Shown here one piece after another: positions 31,611 to 40,349 of a DNA stretch of 64,000 nt; the first letter of the stretch is position 1; each line of letters begins with the position of its first letter. The position numbers and the translations under genes were made by a program. Below the pieces are notes generated by a model. It was not told where the DNA came from. It saw only the letters and a list, made by a program, of their open reading frames with translations, and made no database searches. Source of the DNA: Planctomycetota bacterium (GTDB taxonomy: Bacteria > Planctomycetota > UBA8742 > UBA2392); the NCBI GenBank assembly GCA_027493625.1, contig JAOSKM010000001.1, positions 2,256,657 to 2,320,656 on the forward strand, given 5' to 3'.

Positions 31611-33458
31611 ATGTTTCAGCGCGAGCGCAGCACCGAGGCGCTGCTTTCACACCCGGCGCCCGAGCGCTACCGGCTGGCCGGCGCGCTGGTCAAGCGCGCG
31701 CTGGCGCTGCTTGAGCAACCGGCCGGCGACGCCGCCCGCGCGACCGAGCTGCTGAGCGCGATTACCGACCCGCTGGACGACCCCACTGATATTGAAGCGC
31801 TGGACGACGCCGTGGAGCGCTGCGTGGACGCGCTCTCGGCCGACCCGCATTGCGTGGACGCTCTGGTGATGCTCGGCCGCGCGCTGGTGCAGTACGGCTA
31901 CGTCGAAGGCTTCACCTATCACGCCCGGCCCCTGCGCGACGCCCGCAAGCTGCTGGAGCGCGCACAGGAGCTGCAGCCTGGGCACGAGCCGGCCATCGAG
32001 GCGCTGCTGCGCTGCGAGCTGCTGGCCCACCGCTTCGAGCCGGCCTCGGACCTGCTGAACGAGATCAAAAACCAGCCGAAGCTCGCGTACGTGCACGCGT
32101 TCGCGCGCGGCCTGTGGTTCGCCCTGCACGACAACTGGAAAACCGCCGAGGACTGGTTCAGCCAGGCCGCCAGGGCTTCAGAAGACCCCGAGCGCAAAAG
32201 CTGGGCGCTGTACCACCTGGGCGAGACCTTGACGCGTCAAGGCAACCTGCAGCTCGCCGACGCCCGCATGGGCGAAGGCGTGCTGCTGGGCCGACCGCAT
32301 CGCCTGCGGCTCCACGGCTGGTCGAAGCTCAAGTACCAGCGCGGCCGCTACGACGAAGCCTGGGAGCTGAACCGCCGCAGCCTGACCTTCGGGCGCTTTG
32401 AGCCGGGGCAGCTCTGGCGCCAGGAACTGCTGGTCTACTTCCGGCGCCTGTCGTTCATCCCCGGCCGGAACTTCTCTCTGCCTGAGGAAAAGACCGCCGG
32501 CATCGACGGCCCCTTCCGTTTCGTGGGCGGCGAGCACGCGGACACCGGCGACGTGGATGACCGCCACGACGACGAAGACGAATTCGTGCCCACTTTCCGC
32601 GCCAACCTGTTCCTGGAGGGCGAGCACCTGCCGGTGGTCAGCGAAATCGCCGACCCGGGCGCCAGCTGGGAGGGCCGCGCGAAACTGACCGTGCGCGTGC
32701 TGGACCCGCGCACCTTCGAGAAGCTGCCGCTCAGCCCCGGCGAGCGCTTCAAGCCCGGCCAGTACGTGATGATGGACGAGCGCGCGGGCACGGTCTTTCA
32801 CGTGCTGCTGATGCGCCGCCACAACCTGCACAACCCGTATCTCGACCTGCCGGAAGACGCCCGCAGCGTGTTCGACTTCGACCGCACCGCCATGCAGAAG
32901 TTCGAGAACGCGCCCTGGGACGTGCGCCTGATGCTGGCCGACCACGGCTTCGACCCGCTGCTGGGAGCATTAGCCGCCTGCAAGCTGTGCGACGCGTTCA
33001 TCCGCTTCGCCGGCGGCATCGGCGTTGACCTCGAGACCGGGCTTGCGGTGCAGGCCGGCGACTGGCGCAACGAGAGCCCCCAGAGCCTGGACATCAAAAA
33101 GCACGTGGTGGTGCGCGCCACGGAGGTTGGCAAAGGCCGCTACCAGCTGCGCACCTGGGGCCTGTGCAAGTTCCGCCGCAGCGAGCTGGAAGTACGCGAG
33201 TTGCCCCACGAGCTGGTCGAGGGCGCGCGCGCGCTGCTGCTGGAAGCCGCGCACGAGGCCGCCCAGGGCGCCATCTATCACGAGGGTGACCTGCTGGGCA
33301 CATCGCGCCAGCCGATGATGCTGATCCCCGGCCGGGAATCTCCGGAGGACGCGGCGCCCCGGGACGTACTGGAACTGGTGGATCTGAACGCCGGCCGAGA
33401 ACCTGTTCAGTCCGGAGCAACGCGAGGGATCCAGTCGCTGCTCTCGATCAGAAGGTAA
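31611..33458 (+). CDS. Large TPR-containing protein of unknown function
   Basis: The 615-residue, probably cytosolic protein (no signal peptide) has a helical TPR-like half (residues ~1-290: AVERCVDALSADPHCVDALV, KLLERAQELQPGHEPAIEAL, WALYHLGETLTRQGNLQLAD). A second half with mixed strands contains CKLCDAFIRFAGGIGVDLET and RYQLRTWGLCKFRRSELEVR. That pattern weakly resembles DUF4261-type domains. An Asp/Glu-rich linker (DVDDRHDDEDEF) separates them. The next gene, also TPR, starts 25 bases downstream, so the pair is probably an operon. No function is proposed. Confidence 0.78.
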   Translation: MFQRERSTEALLSHPAPERYRLAGALVKRALALLEQPAGDAARATELLSAITDPLDDPTDIEALDDAVERCVDALSADPHCVDALVMLGRALVQYGYVEGFTYHARPLRDARKLLERAQELQPGHEPAIEALLRCELLAHRFEPASDLLNEIKNQPKLAYVHAFARGLWFALHDNWKTAEDWFSQAARASEDPERKSWALYHLGETLTRQGNLQLADARMGEGVLLGRPHRLRLHGWSKLKYQRGRYDEAWELNRRSLTFGRFEPGQLWRQELLVYFRRLSFIPGRNFSLPEEKTAGIDGPFRFVGGEHADTGDVDDRHDDEDEFVPTFRANLFLEGEHLPVVSEIADPGASWEGRAKLTVRVLDPRTFEKLPLSPGERFKPGQYVMMDERAGTVFHVLLMRRHNLHNPYLDLPEDARSVFDFDRTAMQKFENAPWDVRLMLADHGFDPLLGALAACKLCDAFIRFAGGIGVDLETGLAVQAGDWRNESPQSLDIKKHVVVRATEVGKGRYQLRTWGLCKFRRSELEVRELPHELVEGARALLLEAAHEAAQGAIYHEGDLLGTSRQPMMLIPGRESPEDAAPRDVLELVDLNAGREPVQSGATRGIQSLLSIRR

Positions 33459-33483
33459 ACTAAAATTCGCGCCGGAGGCGCCC

Positions 33484-34633
33484 TTGCAACACCAGGATGA
33501 AGACCTCATTGCAGCGCGCATCATGGAAGCGCAGATGGCCCTGACGCCGGCCGCGCCGTTTCTGGACCTGCCGCAGGATCAACTGATCGCCGGCGCGCGC
33601 AGCCAGGCCGAGGCCTTCATCGCCAACGCACCCAGCCTGTACGGCTACGAGCGCGACACCGAGCGGCTGTTCATGGCGCTCGACATCGCCGTCAGCGCCA
33701 TCCAGGCCGATCCCACCTACGGCGGCGGCTACGCGCTGGCCGCCGCGTGCATCTACCGCCTGGGCGTGATCGACGTTGACATCTATGACCCGCGCGCCCT
33801 CACAGCCGCCATCCCCTGGGCCCACCGCGCCAAGGTGATGGACCCGGAGTACGACACCGGCTGGGAGGTCTACATCGAGCTGCATTGCTTCAAGGGCGAT
33901 TTCACCACGGCCGAGAAGGCCCTGGGCGACGTCTATCGGCATTTCGGAGACAACGACCTGTACGCCCGCACGGCCTTCCTGTACTTCCGCCTGCAGGGCG
34001 AAGTTGCGCAGGCCCTCAACTGGGGCGCGCTGGCCTGGCAGACCGAGTGGGACGATGTGCGCCTGGTACACACGTTGTTCGCGCTGGGCCAGCTGTACCA
34101 GGACGTCGGCGAGTGGCGCAAGGCGGCCGATGCCTACCGCGTGATCACCGAGCGCGACCGCGAGAACGCCTGGGCGTACCACTACGGCGCGCGCTGCGCC
34201 GCCGAGCTGGGCGACTTCAACGCCGCACTTGAGCTGAACCAGAGCGCCATACAACTCGGCAACCTGCACGAGTTCAGGGCCTACCAGGAAGACCTGCGCC
34301 GCGCCCAGGGCCGCTCTCGCATGGGCGCCGGGCGCGTCACCACCATCCCGCCCACACGCAAGGGCAGCACCCGTGTGGTGGCAGCACCGCCGCCCGCCAA
34401 GGGGCCGGTGGTGCCGGCCCCGCCCGCCAAGGGCAGCACCCGCGTGGTGGCAGCACCGCCCCCCGCCAAGCCGTTCACCCGCGTGGTGGCAGCACCGCCC
34501 CCGCCAAGCCGTCCACCCGCGTGGTGGCCGCGCCGCCGCCGGCCAAGCCCCCAAGGTGGTTCCGCCGCCGCCCGCCAAAGTGGTCAAGGCACCGCCCGCC
34601 GTGAAACCGCCGCGCAAGCCCCCCGCGAAATGA
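33484..34633 (+). CDS. TPR protein with Pro/Ala-rich repeat tail, frameshifts in the tail
   Basis: The best start is the TTG at 33484 (MQHQDEDL), with GGAGG just upstream. An internal ATG at 33523 is the alternative. Residues ~30-270 are TPR-like (NLHEFRAYQEDLRRAQ ends them). A tail of repeated units follows: KGSTRVVAAPPPAKG, KGPVVPAPPAKG, KGSTRVVAAPPPAKP. Within it, two C runs appear to have lost one C each (about 34499 and 34555). Restoring them continues the tail as PKVVPPPPAKVVK...PPRKPPAK to the stop at 34631. The uncorrected frame runs on to 34656 with an Arg-rich tail. Confidence 0.78.
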
Positions 34634-34636
34634 GCA

Positions 34637-34663
34637 GGGACAGCCACCTGAGGTGACTGTCCC
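34637..34663 (+). terminator. GGGACAG hairpin, probable terminator
   Basis: GGGACAGCCACC pairs with GGTGACTGTCCC around TGA (one mismatch), followed by GTTTTG. It lies right after the TPR gene and is nearly identical to the hairpin at 42961-42987. Confidence 0.75.
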
Positions 34664-34684
34664 GTTTTGCTCTGCGCACCTTGA

Positions 34685-35119
34685 TCAGACGACCATCAGC
34701 GTCAGGCCCAGGACCAGCGCGATCATCAGCATCGACAGCGCGCCCCACACGATCGATATCCAGGCGCAGATGCGCGCGGCCGTGATGTTGCTGCGGTCCG
34801 TGGGCGGGCGGCGCCCGGCGCGCACGTGCTGCTCCAGCCGGTTGGCGCGTCCCAGCGCGGCAGGGCCCGTGAACAGGCCGACCGGCAGCCCGGTCAGCAG
34901 CGTGATCGCCAGGCCCACGATCGCATAGGTCAGCATCGCGTCGTCACCGGCCACGAACTGCTGCTGCGGTCGGCCGTAAGGCTGCGCCGGGTTCACCGGC
35001 GCGTAGGGCACATACCCCTGAGGGGCCTGCCCGGGGGCCTGCTTGTAGTAGAGGTTGTCTCCGGCAGGACTCCTGCGCGGAGTCGGGTAGTTGATCTGCC
35101 TGTTTGCGGTCGTGTTCAT
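34685..35119 (-). CDS. Small two-helix membrane protein with Pro/Gln-rich N-terminus
   Basis: The 144-residue protein has a disordered N-terminal half rich in Pro, Gln, Tyr and Ala (QAPGQAPQGYVPYAPVNPAQ). Two membrane helices follow, near residues 64-85 (YAIVGLAITLLTGLPVGLFTG) and 118-143. This layout resembles the DUF4190-type membrane proteins, but I cannot name a family with confidence. It is convergent with the TPR gene and separated from radA by about 90 bases. Confidence 0.78.
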   Translation of the reverse strand: MNTTANRQINYPTPRRSPAGDNLYYKQAPGQAPQGYVPYAPVNPAQPYGRPQQQFVAGDDAMLTYAIVGLAITLLTGLPVGLFTGPAALGRANRLEQHVRAGRRPPTDRSNITAARICAWISIVWGALSMLMIALVLGLTLMVV

Positions 35120-35209
35120 CGTTCATCCTCTCGTCTCGTACACACGCATAGTGAACGACATCGAGAAGAGCGCGGCGATTACGATGCGGTGGGCCGTTTG
35201 TAACCACGG

Positions 35210-36967
35210 CTAGCCGCGCACGTCAGTCAGCTCGCGGTTGTAAACGGGCATCAAAGCCGCCACGGCGCCCGCGGGCCACAGCAGGGCGAAGCCGAACAGC
35301 AGTGCGGAAAGCAGCAGCCCGATGTTGCGCTGACCGCGGCCGGAGCGGGTGACGGCCATGCCAACCAGCCAGGTCACCACCGGCACCGCAAAAGCGCCGA
35401 GTACGGTACTGGCGTAGAACTGGGCCAGCGCGGGGATTTCCATGCCCAGGCTCTCGGCGGCCTTCAGGCCTTCGCCCACGTGGTACCAGGCGAACCCGCA
35501 GCCGCCCACGGCGGCCGCGAGGCCCATGGCCAGCAACGCCGCCACACCACCCTGCTGCGGCCGCTGATCAGGAGGAACTTCGGACATGCTCACCCCACCA
35601 GGTAGAACTTTTTCGAGGCCTTCTCTGAGGTTGTTGATCTGGATCAGGCGGAAGTCGTGGGGCGCGCGCACGTTCTCGCCGCGCAGCCTGGGCACCACCG
35701 CCTGCTGGAAACCCAGTTTACTTGCCTCGTCCAGCCTTTGCTGCATCTGCGTCACGCTGCGCACCTCGCCGGCCAGGCCCACCTCTCCGATGAACACCGT
35801 GGCGGGCGGCAGTTTCACTTCCTGGGCGCTGCTGGCGATCGCGAAGCAGGTGGCCAGGTCGGCACCCGGCTCATCCACATTCACACCGCCCACTATGTTC
35901 AGGTACACCTCCAGCTGGCTCAAGCGCAATCCCGCCCGCCGCTCCAGCACCGCCAGCAGCATGTGGGCGCGGTTCTGGTCCAGCCCCGTGAACCTGCGGC
36001 GCGGGCTCGAAAGCGGGCTGGGACTCACCAGCGCCTGCACCTCCACCAGCAGCACGCGCGTGCCCTCCGCGGCCGGCAGAATCGCGCAGCCCGAGCGCGA
36101 GTTGTCGTACTCGTCCAAAAACACCTTGCTGGCGTTCTCGACCTCGACCAGGCCTTCCTGCCTCATTTCAAAGACGCCCAGTTCGCCGGTGCTGCCGAAG
36201 CGGTTCTTGCTCGCGCGCAGCAGGCGATAGGCCTGGAACTTCTCGCCCTCGAAATTCAGCACCGTGTCCACCATGTGCTCAAGCGTGCGCGGGCCCGCCA
36301 CGGTGCCTTCCTTGGTGACGTGGCCGACCAGGATCACCGGCATGTGCAGCGACTTCGCCTGCATGATGATGCCGGCCGCGCACTCGCGCACCTGGCCGAC
36401 GCTGCCGGGGGCGCTGGGCAGCTCGGAGTCGTACAGGGTCTGCACACTGTCGATGATGCACAGGGCGGGCTCCAGTTCCTTGATGTGGTTGCGGATCGCA
36501 TCCAGCATGGTTTCGGCCACCACGAACAGCTCGTTGCCCAGGCAGCCCAGTCGCTCGGCCCGCAACTTGACCTGCTCGGCCGATTCTTCGCCGGTCACGT
36601 ACAGCACGGCCTTGCCCGTCGAGGTCGCGAAGCGCGCGGCCGCCTGCAGCACCAGCGTGCTCTTGCCGATGCCGGGGTCGCCGGCCAGCAGCACGGCCGA
36701 GCCGGGCACAAAGCCGCCGCCCAGCACGCGGTCAAGCTCGCCAATGCCGGTGGGGATGCGCGAAGACTGCAGCGGTTTGACATCGGCGATGCGCTGCGGT
36801 TTGGTGGGCTCGTTCAAGGCCGCGCGCCGCGAAGGCCGCACCTTTGACGTGTCAAGTTCTTCGACCAGCGTGTTCCACGCGCCGCAACCCGGGCACTTGC
36901 CCAGCCACTTGGGCGAGTTGTAGCCGCACTCCCGGCAGGCAAACACCAGCTTGGTCTTTTTAGCCAT
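35210..36967 (-). CDS. radA: DNA repair protein RadA with an extra C-terminal membrane region
   Basis: From the ATG at 36967, the first ~455 residues are a normal RadA/Sms: zinc finger CRECG...CPGCG (Cys11, 14, 25, 28), Walker A GDPGIGKST (97-105), the RadA-specific KNRFG motif, and the Lon-protease-like domain (ERRAGLRLSQLEVYLN...). RadA helps branch migration in recombination repair. Oddly, the frame continues without a stop for about 125 residues after LREGLEKVLPGG. That extension carries three probable membrane helices (VAALLAMGLAAAVGGCGFAW, FYASTVLGAFAVPVVTWLV, LLLSALLFGFALLWPAGAVA). An internal ATG (MSEVPPDQ) could instead start a separate protein. Confidence 0.93.
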   Translation of the reverse strand: MAKKTKLVFACRECGYNSPKWLGKCPGCGAWNTLVEELDTSKVRPSRRAALNEPTKPQRIADVKPLQSSRIPTGIGELDRVLGGGFVPGSAVLLAGDPGIGKSTLVLQAAARFATSTGKAVLYVTGEESAEQVKLRAERLGCLGNELFVVAETMLDAIRNHIKELEPALCIIDSVQTLYDSELPSAPGSVGQVRECAAGIIMQAKSLHMPVILVGHVTKEGTVAGPRTLEHMVDTVLNFEGEKFQAYRLLRASKNRFGSTGELGVFEMRQEGLVEVENASKVFLDEYDNSRSGCAILPAAEGTRVLLVEVQALVSPSPLSSPRRRFTGLDQNRAHMLLAVLERRAGLRLSQLEVYLNIVGGVNVDEPGADLATCFAIASSAQEVKLPPATVFIGEVGLAGEVRSVTQMQQRLDEASKLGFQQAVVPRLRGENVRAPHDFRLIQINNLREGLEKVLPGGVSMSEVPPDQRPQQGGVAALLAMGLAAAVGGCGFAWYHVGEGLKAAESLGMEIPALAQFYASTVLGAFAVPVVTWLVGMAVTRSGRGQRNIGLLLSALLFGFALLWPAGAVAALMPVYNRELTDVRG

Positions 36968-36970
36968 ACA

Positions 36971-37056
36971 GCAATGATCAATGACCAATGACCAATGATC
37001 AATGACCGCAATCAATTACATTGGTAATTGGACATTGGTCATTGCAGTTCATTGTC
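36971..37056. repeat. CCAATGA word hairpin between ribD and radA
   Basis: A run of CAATGATCAATGACCAATGA-type words reverses into CATTGGTAATTGGACATTGG-type words. It fills the whole spacer between the ribD stop and the radA start. It overlaps the end of ribD by a few bases, so ribD may end within the repeat. Confidence 0.8.
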
Positions 37057-38206
37057 CCTGGTAGCCCTTCCAGTAGCCGCTGGGGCTGGGGCCTTGTTCG
37101 GTGGGGTAGACTACGCTGCCTTCGATCACCACGTCGGGGCCCACAGTGCGCGTGCGCACGTGGTCGAAGGTGATGGCGCGCTCTACGTCCGGCACGCCGG
37201 GGCCTTCCACGGGCGTGGTGGCCGTCTCGCCGCCGAAGATCTTGGGCGCCAGGTAAATCTTCACCCGGTCGATGGCGCGCTCCTGGAAGGCCGTGGCGAA
37301 CAGGCCGCCGCCGCCCTCGATGATGACGCTGGTGATGTCGCGCTCGCCCAGGTCGCGCAGGACTTCCATCCAGCGCAGCTTGCCGTCTTTGCAGGGCAGC
37401 AAAATCAGGTACACACCCGCGTCCTCCAGCATGCGCTGCTTCTCGGGGTCGGCGTCCTCGGCGCAGTAGATGAACACCGGGAAATCGCCGGCCGTCTTGA
37501 CCAGCTTGCGGTCCATACCGATGCGCAGGTCGCGGTCGATCACCACGCGCAAGGGCTGGCGGCCGACGTCGCCGCGCGCGGTCAGCATGGGGTCGTCGCG
37601 CTCGACCGTACCCGTGCCGACGATCAGCGCGCCGGTGCAGCCGCGGTCATAGTGGACTTCGCGGCGGCTGGCCTCGCTGCTGATCCAGCGCGCGTCGCCG
37701 GTGCGGGTGGCGATCTTGCCGTCCAAGGTCATCGCCCACTTGGCCGTCACCAGCGGACGGCCGCGCTCGACGTGGCTGAAGTATGCGGCGTTCAGCTCGT
37801 GGGCCTCTTCCTGGCATTCGCCCACGGTGACATCGATGCCGGCCTCGGCCAGCATCTGCACCCCCTTGCCGGTCACGTTGGGGTGCGGGTCCTGCACGGC
37901 CACTACCACGCGCTTGAGCCCGGCGCTTACCAACTGCGGCGCGCAGGGCGGCGTTTTCTTGCCGTCGTAGGCTTCGCAGCAGGGCTCGAGGCTGACGTAC
38001 ATGGTGGCGCCCGCGGCCTTGTCGCCGGCCATGCGCAGGGCGTTGACCTCTGCGTGGGGGCCGCCGAATTCCTCGTGGAAGCCTTCGCCCACGACCTGGC
38101 CGTCTTTCACGATCACCGCCCCAACCATGGGGTTGGGGGCGACGTAGGGCTGGCCTCGACGCGCAAGCTCGAGGGCGCGCCACATGAATCGACGGTCCTG
38201 GGCCAT
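37049..38206 (-). CDS. ribD: Riboflavin biosynthesis bifunctional deaminase/reductase RibD
   Basis: The 385-residue protein joins two steps of riboflavin synthesis. The N-terminal deaminase has the zinc ligands in GGPHAEVNAL (~49-58) and LEPCCEAYDGKKTPPCAPQL. The Cys-to-Cys stretch is a little longer than usual. The C-terminal reductase (~150 onward) shows WAMTLDGKIAT, RWISS, VGTGTVERDDP and IIEGGGGLF. Other rib genes are not nearby. The last residues (SGYWKGYQGQ) look unlike the family and overlap the adjoining word hairpin. Confidence 0.95.
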   Translation of the reverse strand: MAQDRRFMWRALELARRGQPYVAPNPMVGAVIVKDGQVVGEGFHEEFGGPHAEVNALRMAGDKAAGATMYVSLEPCCEAYDGKKTPPCAPQLVSAGLKRVVVAVQDPHPNVTGKGVQMLAEAGIDVTVGECQEEAHELNAAYFSHVERGRPLVTAKWAMTLDGKIATRTGDARWISSEASRREVHYDRGCTGALIVGTGTVERDDPMLTARGDVGRQPLRVVIDRDLRIGMDRKLVKTAGDFPVFIYCAEDADPEKQRMLEDAGVYLILLPCKDGKLRWMEVLRDLGERDITSVIIEGGGGLFATAFQERAIDRVKIYLAPKIFGGETATTPVEGPGVPDVERAITFDHVRTRTVGPDVVIEGSVVYPTEQGPSPSGYWKGYQGQ

Positions 38207-38269
38207 GGTGCAATCCCGGTGGGCGCCTCAATGTAGCGTCTGGCACGGTGACACAACAGAGCAGAACCG

Positions 38270-38352
38270 AAGCCCGGGGTGCAAACCCCGGGCGAAACCG
38301 GGATGAGATCGAATCCACAAGCCGGCTCGCCCGGGATTGGCATCCCGGGCTT
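38270..38352. repeat. AAGCCCGGG...CCCGGGCTTTGG element, variant copy C
   Basis: Two linked palindromes: AAGCCCGGGGTGCAAACCCC-GGGC and GCCCGGGATTGGCATCCCGGGC-TTTGG. It has the same outer sequence as copies A (28667) and B (55452) but lacks their central block. It lies between the ribD start and the MFS gene end. Confidence 0.82.
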
Positions 38353-38359
38353 TGGCTCA

Positions 38360-39649
38360 CTACTCCGTCGTCCGCAACCTTACGAACGTCAGCCCCACCA
38401 CCCCGCACACGGCCCCGCAGGTGCCGCCTATAAAGAACAGCTCGCGCGGGCCGATCCACCCCAGCGCCGCGCCGGTGGCCAGCGCGCTCAGCGCGGTGAA
38501 ACCCTGCACCGTGATGGTCACCAGCGCGAACACGCGCCCCAGCCTTTCGCGCGGGTAGTGGCGCTGGATCAGCGTGGTGCGCCCGACAGTGATCAGCGGG
38601 ATGGTCAGGCCGTGGATGAAGATCGCCACCAGGAACTGCGGGAAGGTCTGCAGGAACAGGAACGGCACATAGGTGATGCCGTCCATGAACATGCCGATGA
38701 TCACCAGCTTGCCGGTCTTGATGCGCGAGCCGAAACGCGCGATCAGCACCGTGCCCACGAACCAGCCCGACGCCAGCGCGGCCTCGAACACGCCATAGGC
38801 CCAGGTTTCGAGGCCCAGGTAGCCCTTGATCAGGAACATCGCGCCCACGATCGCCGGGCCCATGATGAAGAAGTTGTCCACGGCCGTGAGGAACAGCAGC
38901 GCCCGCAGGCGTGAGTCTTTCCAGGCCGTGGCCAGGCTTTCGCGCAGCTCGTGAAGGCTGCTGGGGCGAGGGGTCTGGCTCAATTCCAGCACGGAATTGT
39001 GCCTGACCCCTTTCGAGGTTCTGATCAGCAGCACGCACACGAAACTGAACGCAAAGCTGGCCACGTCGGCCGCGAGCAGCCAGGCGATGCCCGTGGGACC
39101 GGGCTTCTCGGCGCCGTACAGTTCCGGCCAGAGCAGCAGGCCCACCAGCCCGGCGCCCAGCACCACCGCCAGCTGCTGGCTGGTCTGGAAGATGCTGTTC
39201 ACGCGCAGCAGTTGATAGCCCTCGGCCAGGTCGGGGATCAACGCGTCGCGCGCCGGGTTGAACACCGTGGCGAACAGGTAGCTGCCGAAAGCCACGGCCG
39301 GCAACATCCACCACTGCAGCAGGCCGGCGAAGTAGAGTACGGGGACCAGGCCGACGATCAGCGCGCGGGCGGCGTCGGAAACCAGCATGATGCCGCGGCG
39401 CGAGAAACGATCGACCAGCACGCCCGCGTAAGCGCCGAAGATCAGGAAGGGCAGCGCGTCCATCATGCGCGTAAGGCCGACTTCAAAGCCGGCGTCGCGC
39501 CCGAGCAGGTAGATGACCAGGAAGCCGATGCAGGTAGAGAACACCGAGTCACCGGTGCCCGAAACAAACTGCGCCAGCCAAAGCAGGAACAGGTTGCGCC
39601 GCCGGTAAGGCGAAGCCGCAACTCGAGACTCAGCCCCCGCATCATCCAT
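38360..39649 (-). CDS. MFS transporter with an in-frame palindromic insert
   Basis: A 429-residue, 12-helix major facilitator protein, similar in layout to enterobactin-exporter-like MFS_3 members (FLLWLAQFVSGTGDSVFSTC in helix 1, LVDRFSRRGIMLVSDAARAL between helices 2 and 3). Substrate unknown. The central cytoplasmic loop, roughly residues 213-227 (KGVRHNSVLELSQTP), is encoded by a 41-base palindrome (38970-39010). It fits the frame and adds about 15 residues where extra length is tolerated. It is followed on the other strand by the gene at 39754. Confidence 0.92.
   Translation of the reverse strand: MDDAGAESRVAASPYRRRNLFLLWLAQFVSGTGDSVFSTCIGFLVIYLLGRDAGFEVGLTRMMDALPFLIFGAYAGVLVDRFSRRGIMLVSDAARALIVGLVPVLYFAGLLQWWMLPAVAFGSYLFATVFNPARDALIPDLAEGYQLLRVNSIFQTSQQLAVVLGAGLVGLLLWPELYGAEKPGPTGIAWLLAADVASFAFSFVCVLLIRTSKGVRHNSVLELSQTPRPSSLHELRESLATAWKDSRLRALLFLTAVDNFFIMGPAIVGAMFLIKGYLGLETWAYGVFEAALASGWFVGTVLIARFGSRIKTGKLVIIGMFMDGITYVPFLFLQTFPQFLVAIFIHGLTIPLITVGRTTLIQRHYPRERLGRVFALVTITVQGFTALSALATGAALGWIGPRELFFIGGTCGAVCGVVGLTFVRLRTTE
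38970..39010. repeat. In-frame palindrome inside the MFS gene
   Basis: Arms GGGGTCTGGCTCAATTCC (38970-38987) and GGAATTGTGCCTGACCCC (38993-39010) pair at 16 of 18 positions around a five-base loop. The GGGGTC...GACCCC ends match the palindrome at 48267-48310, which also lies inside a gene. Confidence 0.88.
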
Positions 39650-39753
39650 GGGCCGGAGTGTAGGGTCGCAACGTTCGCGGACAAGAATGTCCGCCCCACC
39701 CGGCTGTTCGATTGGGCTTGTCGCACCCTGACCCCAAGCTAGCCTTGCGCGCC

Positions 39754-40338
39754 ATGAGCGATCCGAACATTGAGCGCGCGCGGGTTGCCTTCGGGCGCAT
39801 GGTGGACGAGCTTTACAAGCGCGGCGCCACCGGGCGGCCGGTGCTTACCTTTGAGCTCACCGAGGACATGATCGCCGCCACCATCGAGTCCGGCGCTCGC
39901 GAGCAGCAGGAGGCCGAGATCACCGAGGTCAGCTTGCAGCTGTTCGAAGACGCCGCCCTGTTTTCCGCCCGCGTGAAGGTGAGGGGCAAGGCCTGGCCCC
40001 CGCGCCCGCCCGTGGACTCGCGCATCGAGCTGGGCGTCCGCGAAGTCACCCACAGCGAGGCCGGTAAGTCGGGCTCCGTGCTGTTCCGGGTCGAGAGGCC
40101 GCTGACGTTCTCCAGCACCTTCGCCGAGCTGCTGGTCGGCATGGTCGGCAAGCTGCTGAAGGGCGGGCCGGTCAGCCTCGACGCCCTGCGCCACAAAGAC
40201 GCGTTGGTAACGCTGGACTTTGCCGCGCTGCTGGCCATGTTGCGCCCGGACCTGGCGGCCAACGCGCAGCAGATGCGTCTGTACCACATGAAAGTGAGCC
40301 AGGGGCGGGTGCGTTTTGAAATCGGCTTCGTGAAGTAG
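39754..40338 (+). CDS. Protein of unknown function
   Basis: From the ATG at 39754 the product has 194 residues with no signal or membrane helix. It shows an N-terminal helix (ERARVAFGRMVDELYKR), then alternating strands (TEVSLQLFEDAALFSARVKVRG) and a C-terminal FEIGFVK. I do not recognise it. The CaCA exchanger starts 11 bases after its stop with a clear ribosome site in the gap, so the two are cotranscribed. Confidence 0.72.
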   Translation: MSDPNIERARVAFGRMVDELYKRGATGRPVLTFELTEDMIAATIESGAREQQEAEITEVSLQLFEDAALFSARVKVRGKAWPPRPPVDSRIELGVREVTHSEAGKSGSVLFRVERPLTFSSTFAELLVGMVGKLLKGGPVSLDALRHKDALVTLDFAALLAMLRPDLAANAQQMRLYHMKVSQGRVRFEIGFVK

Positions 40339-40349
40339 GAGTTGCCGGC

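Noticed and set aside
33484..34656. The uncorrected C-terminal end of the TPR gene (Arg/Trp-rich tail to 34656)
   Set aside because: The repeat unit at DNA level continues in another frame after two C runs, ending cleanly at 34633, so the tail is probably a frameshift product.
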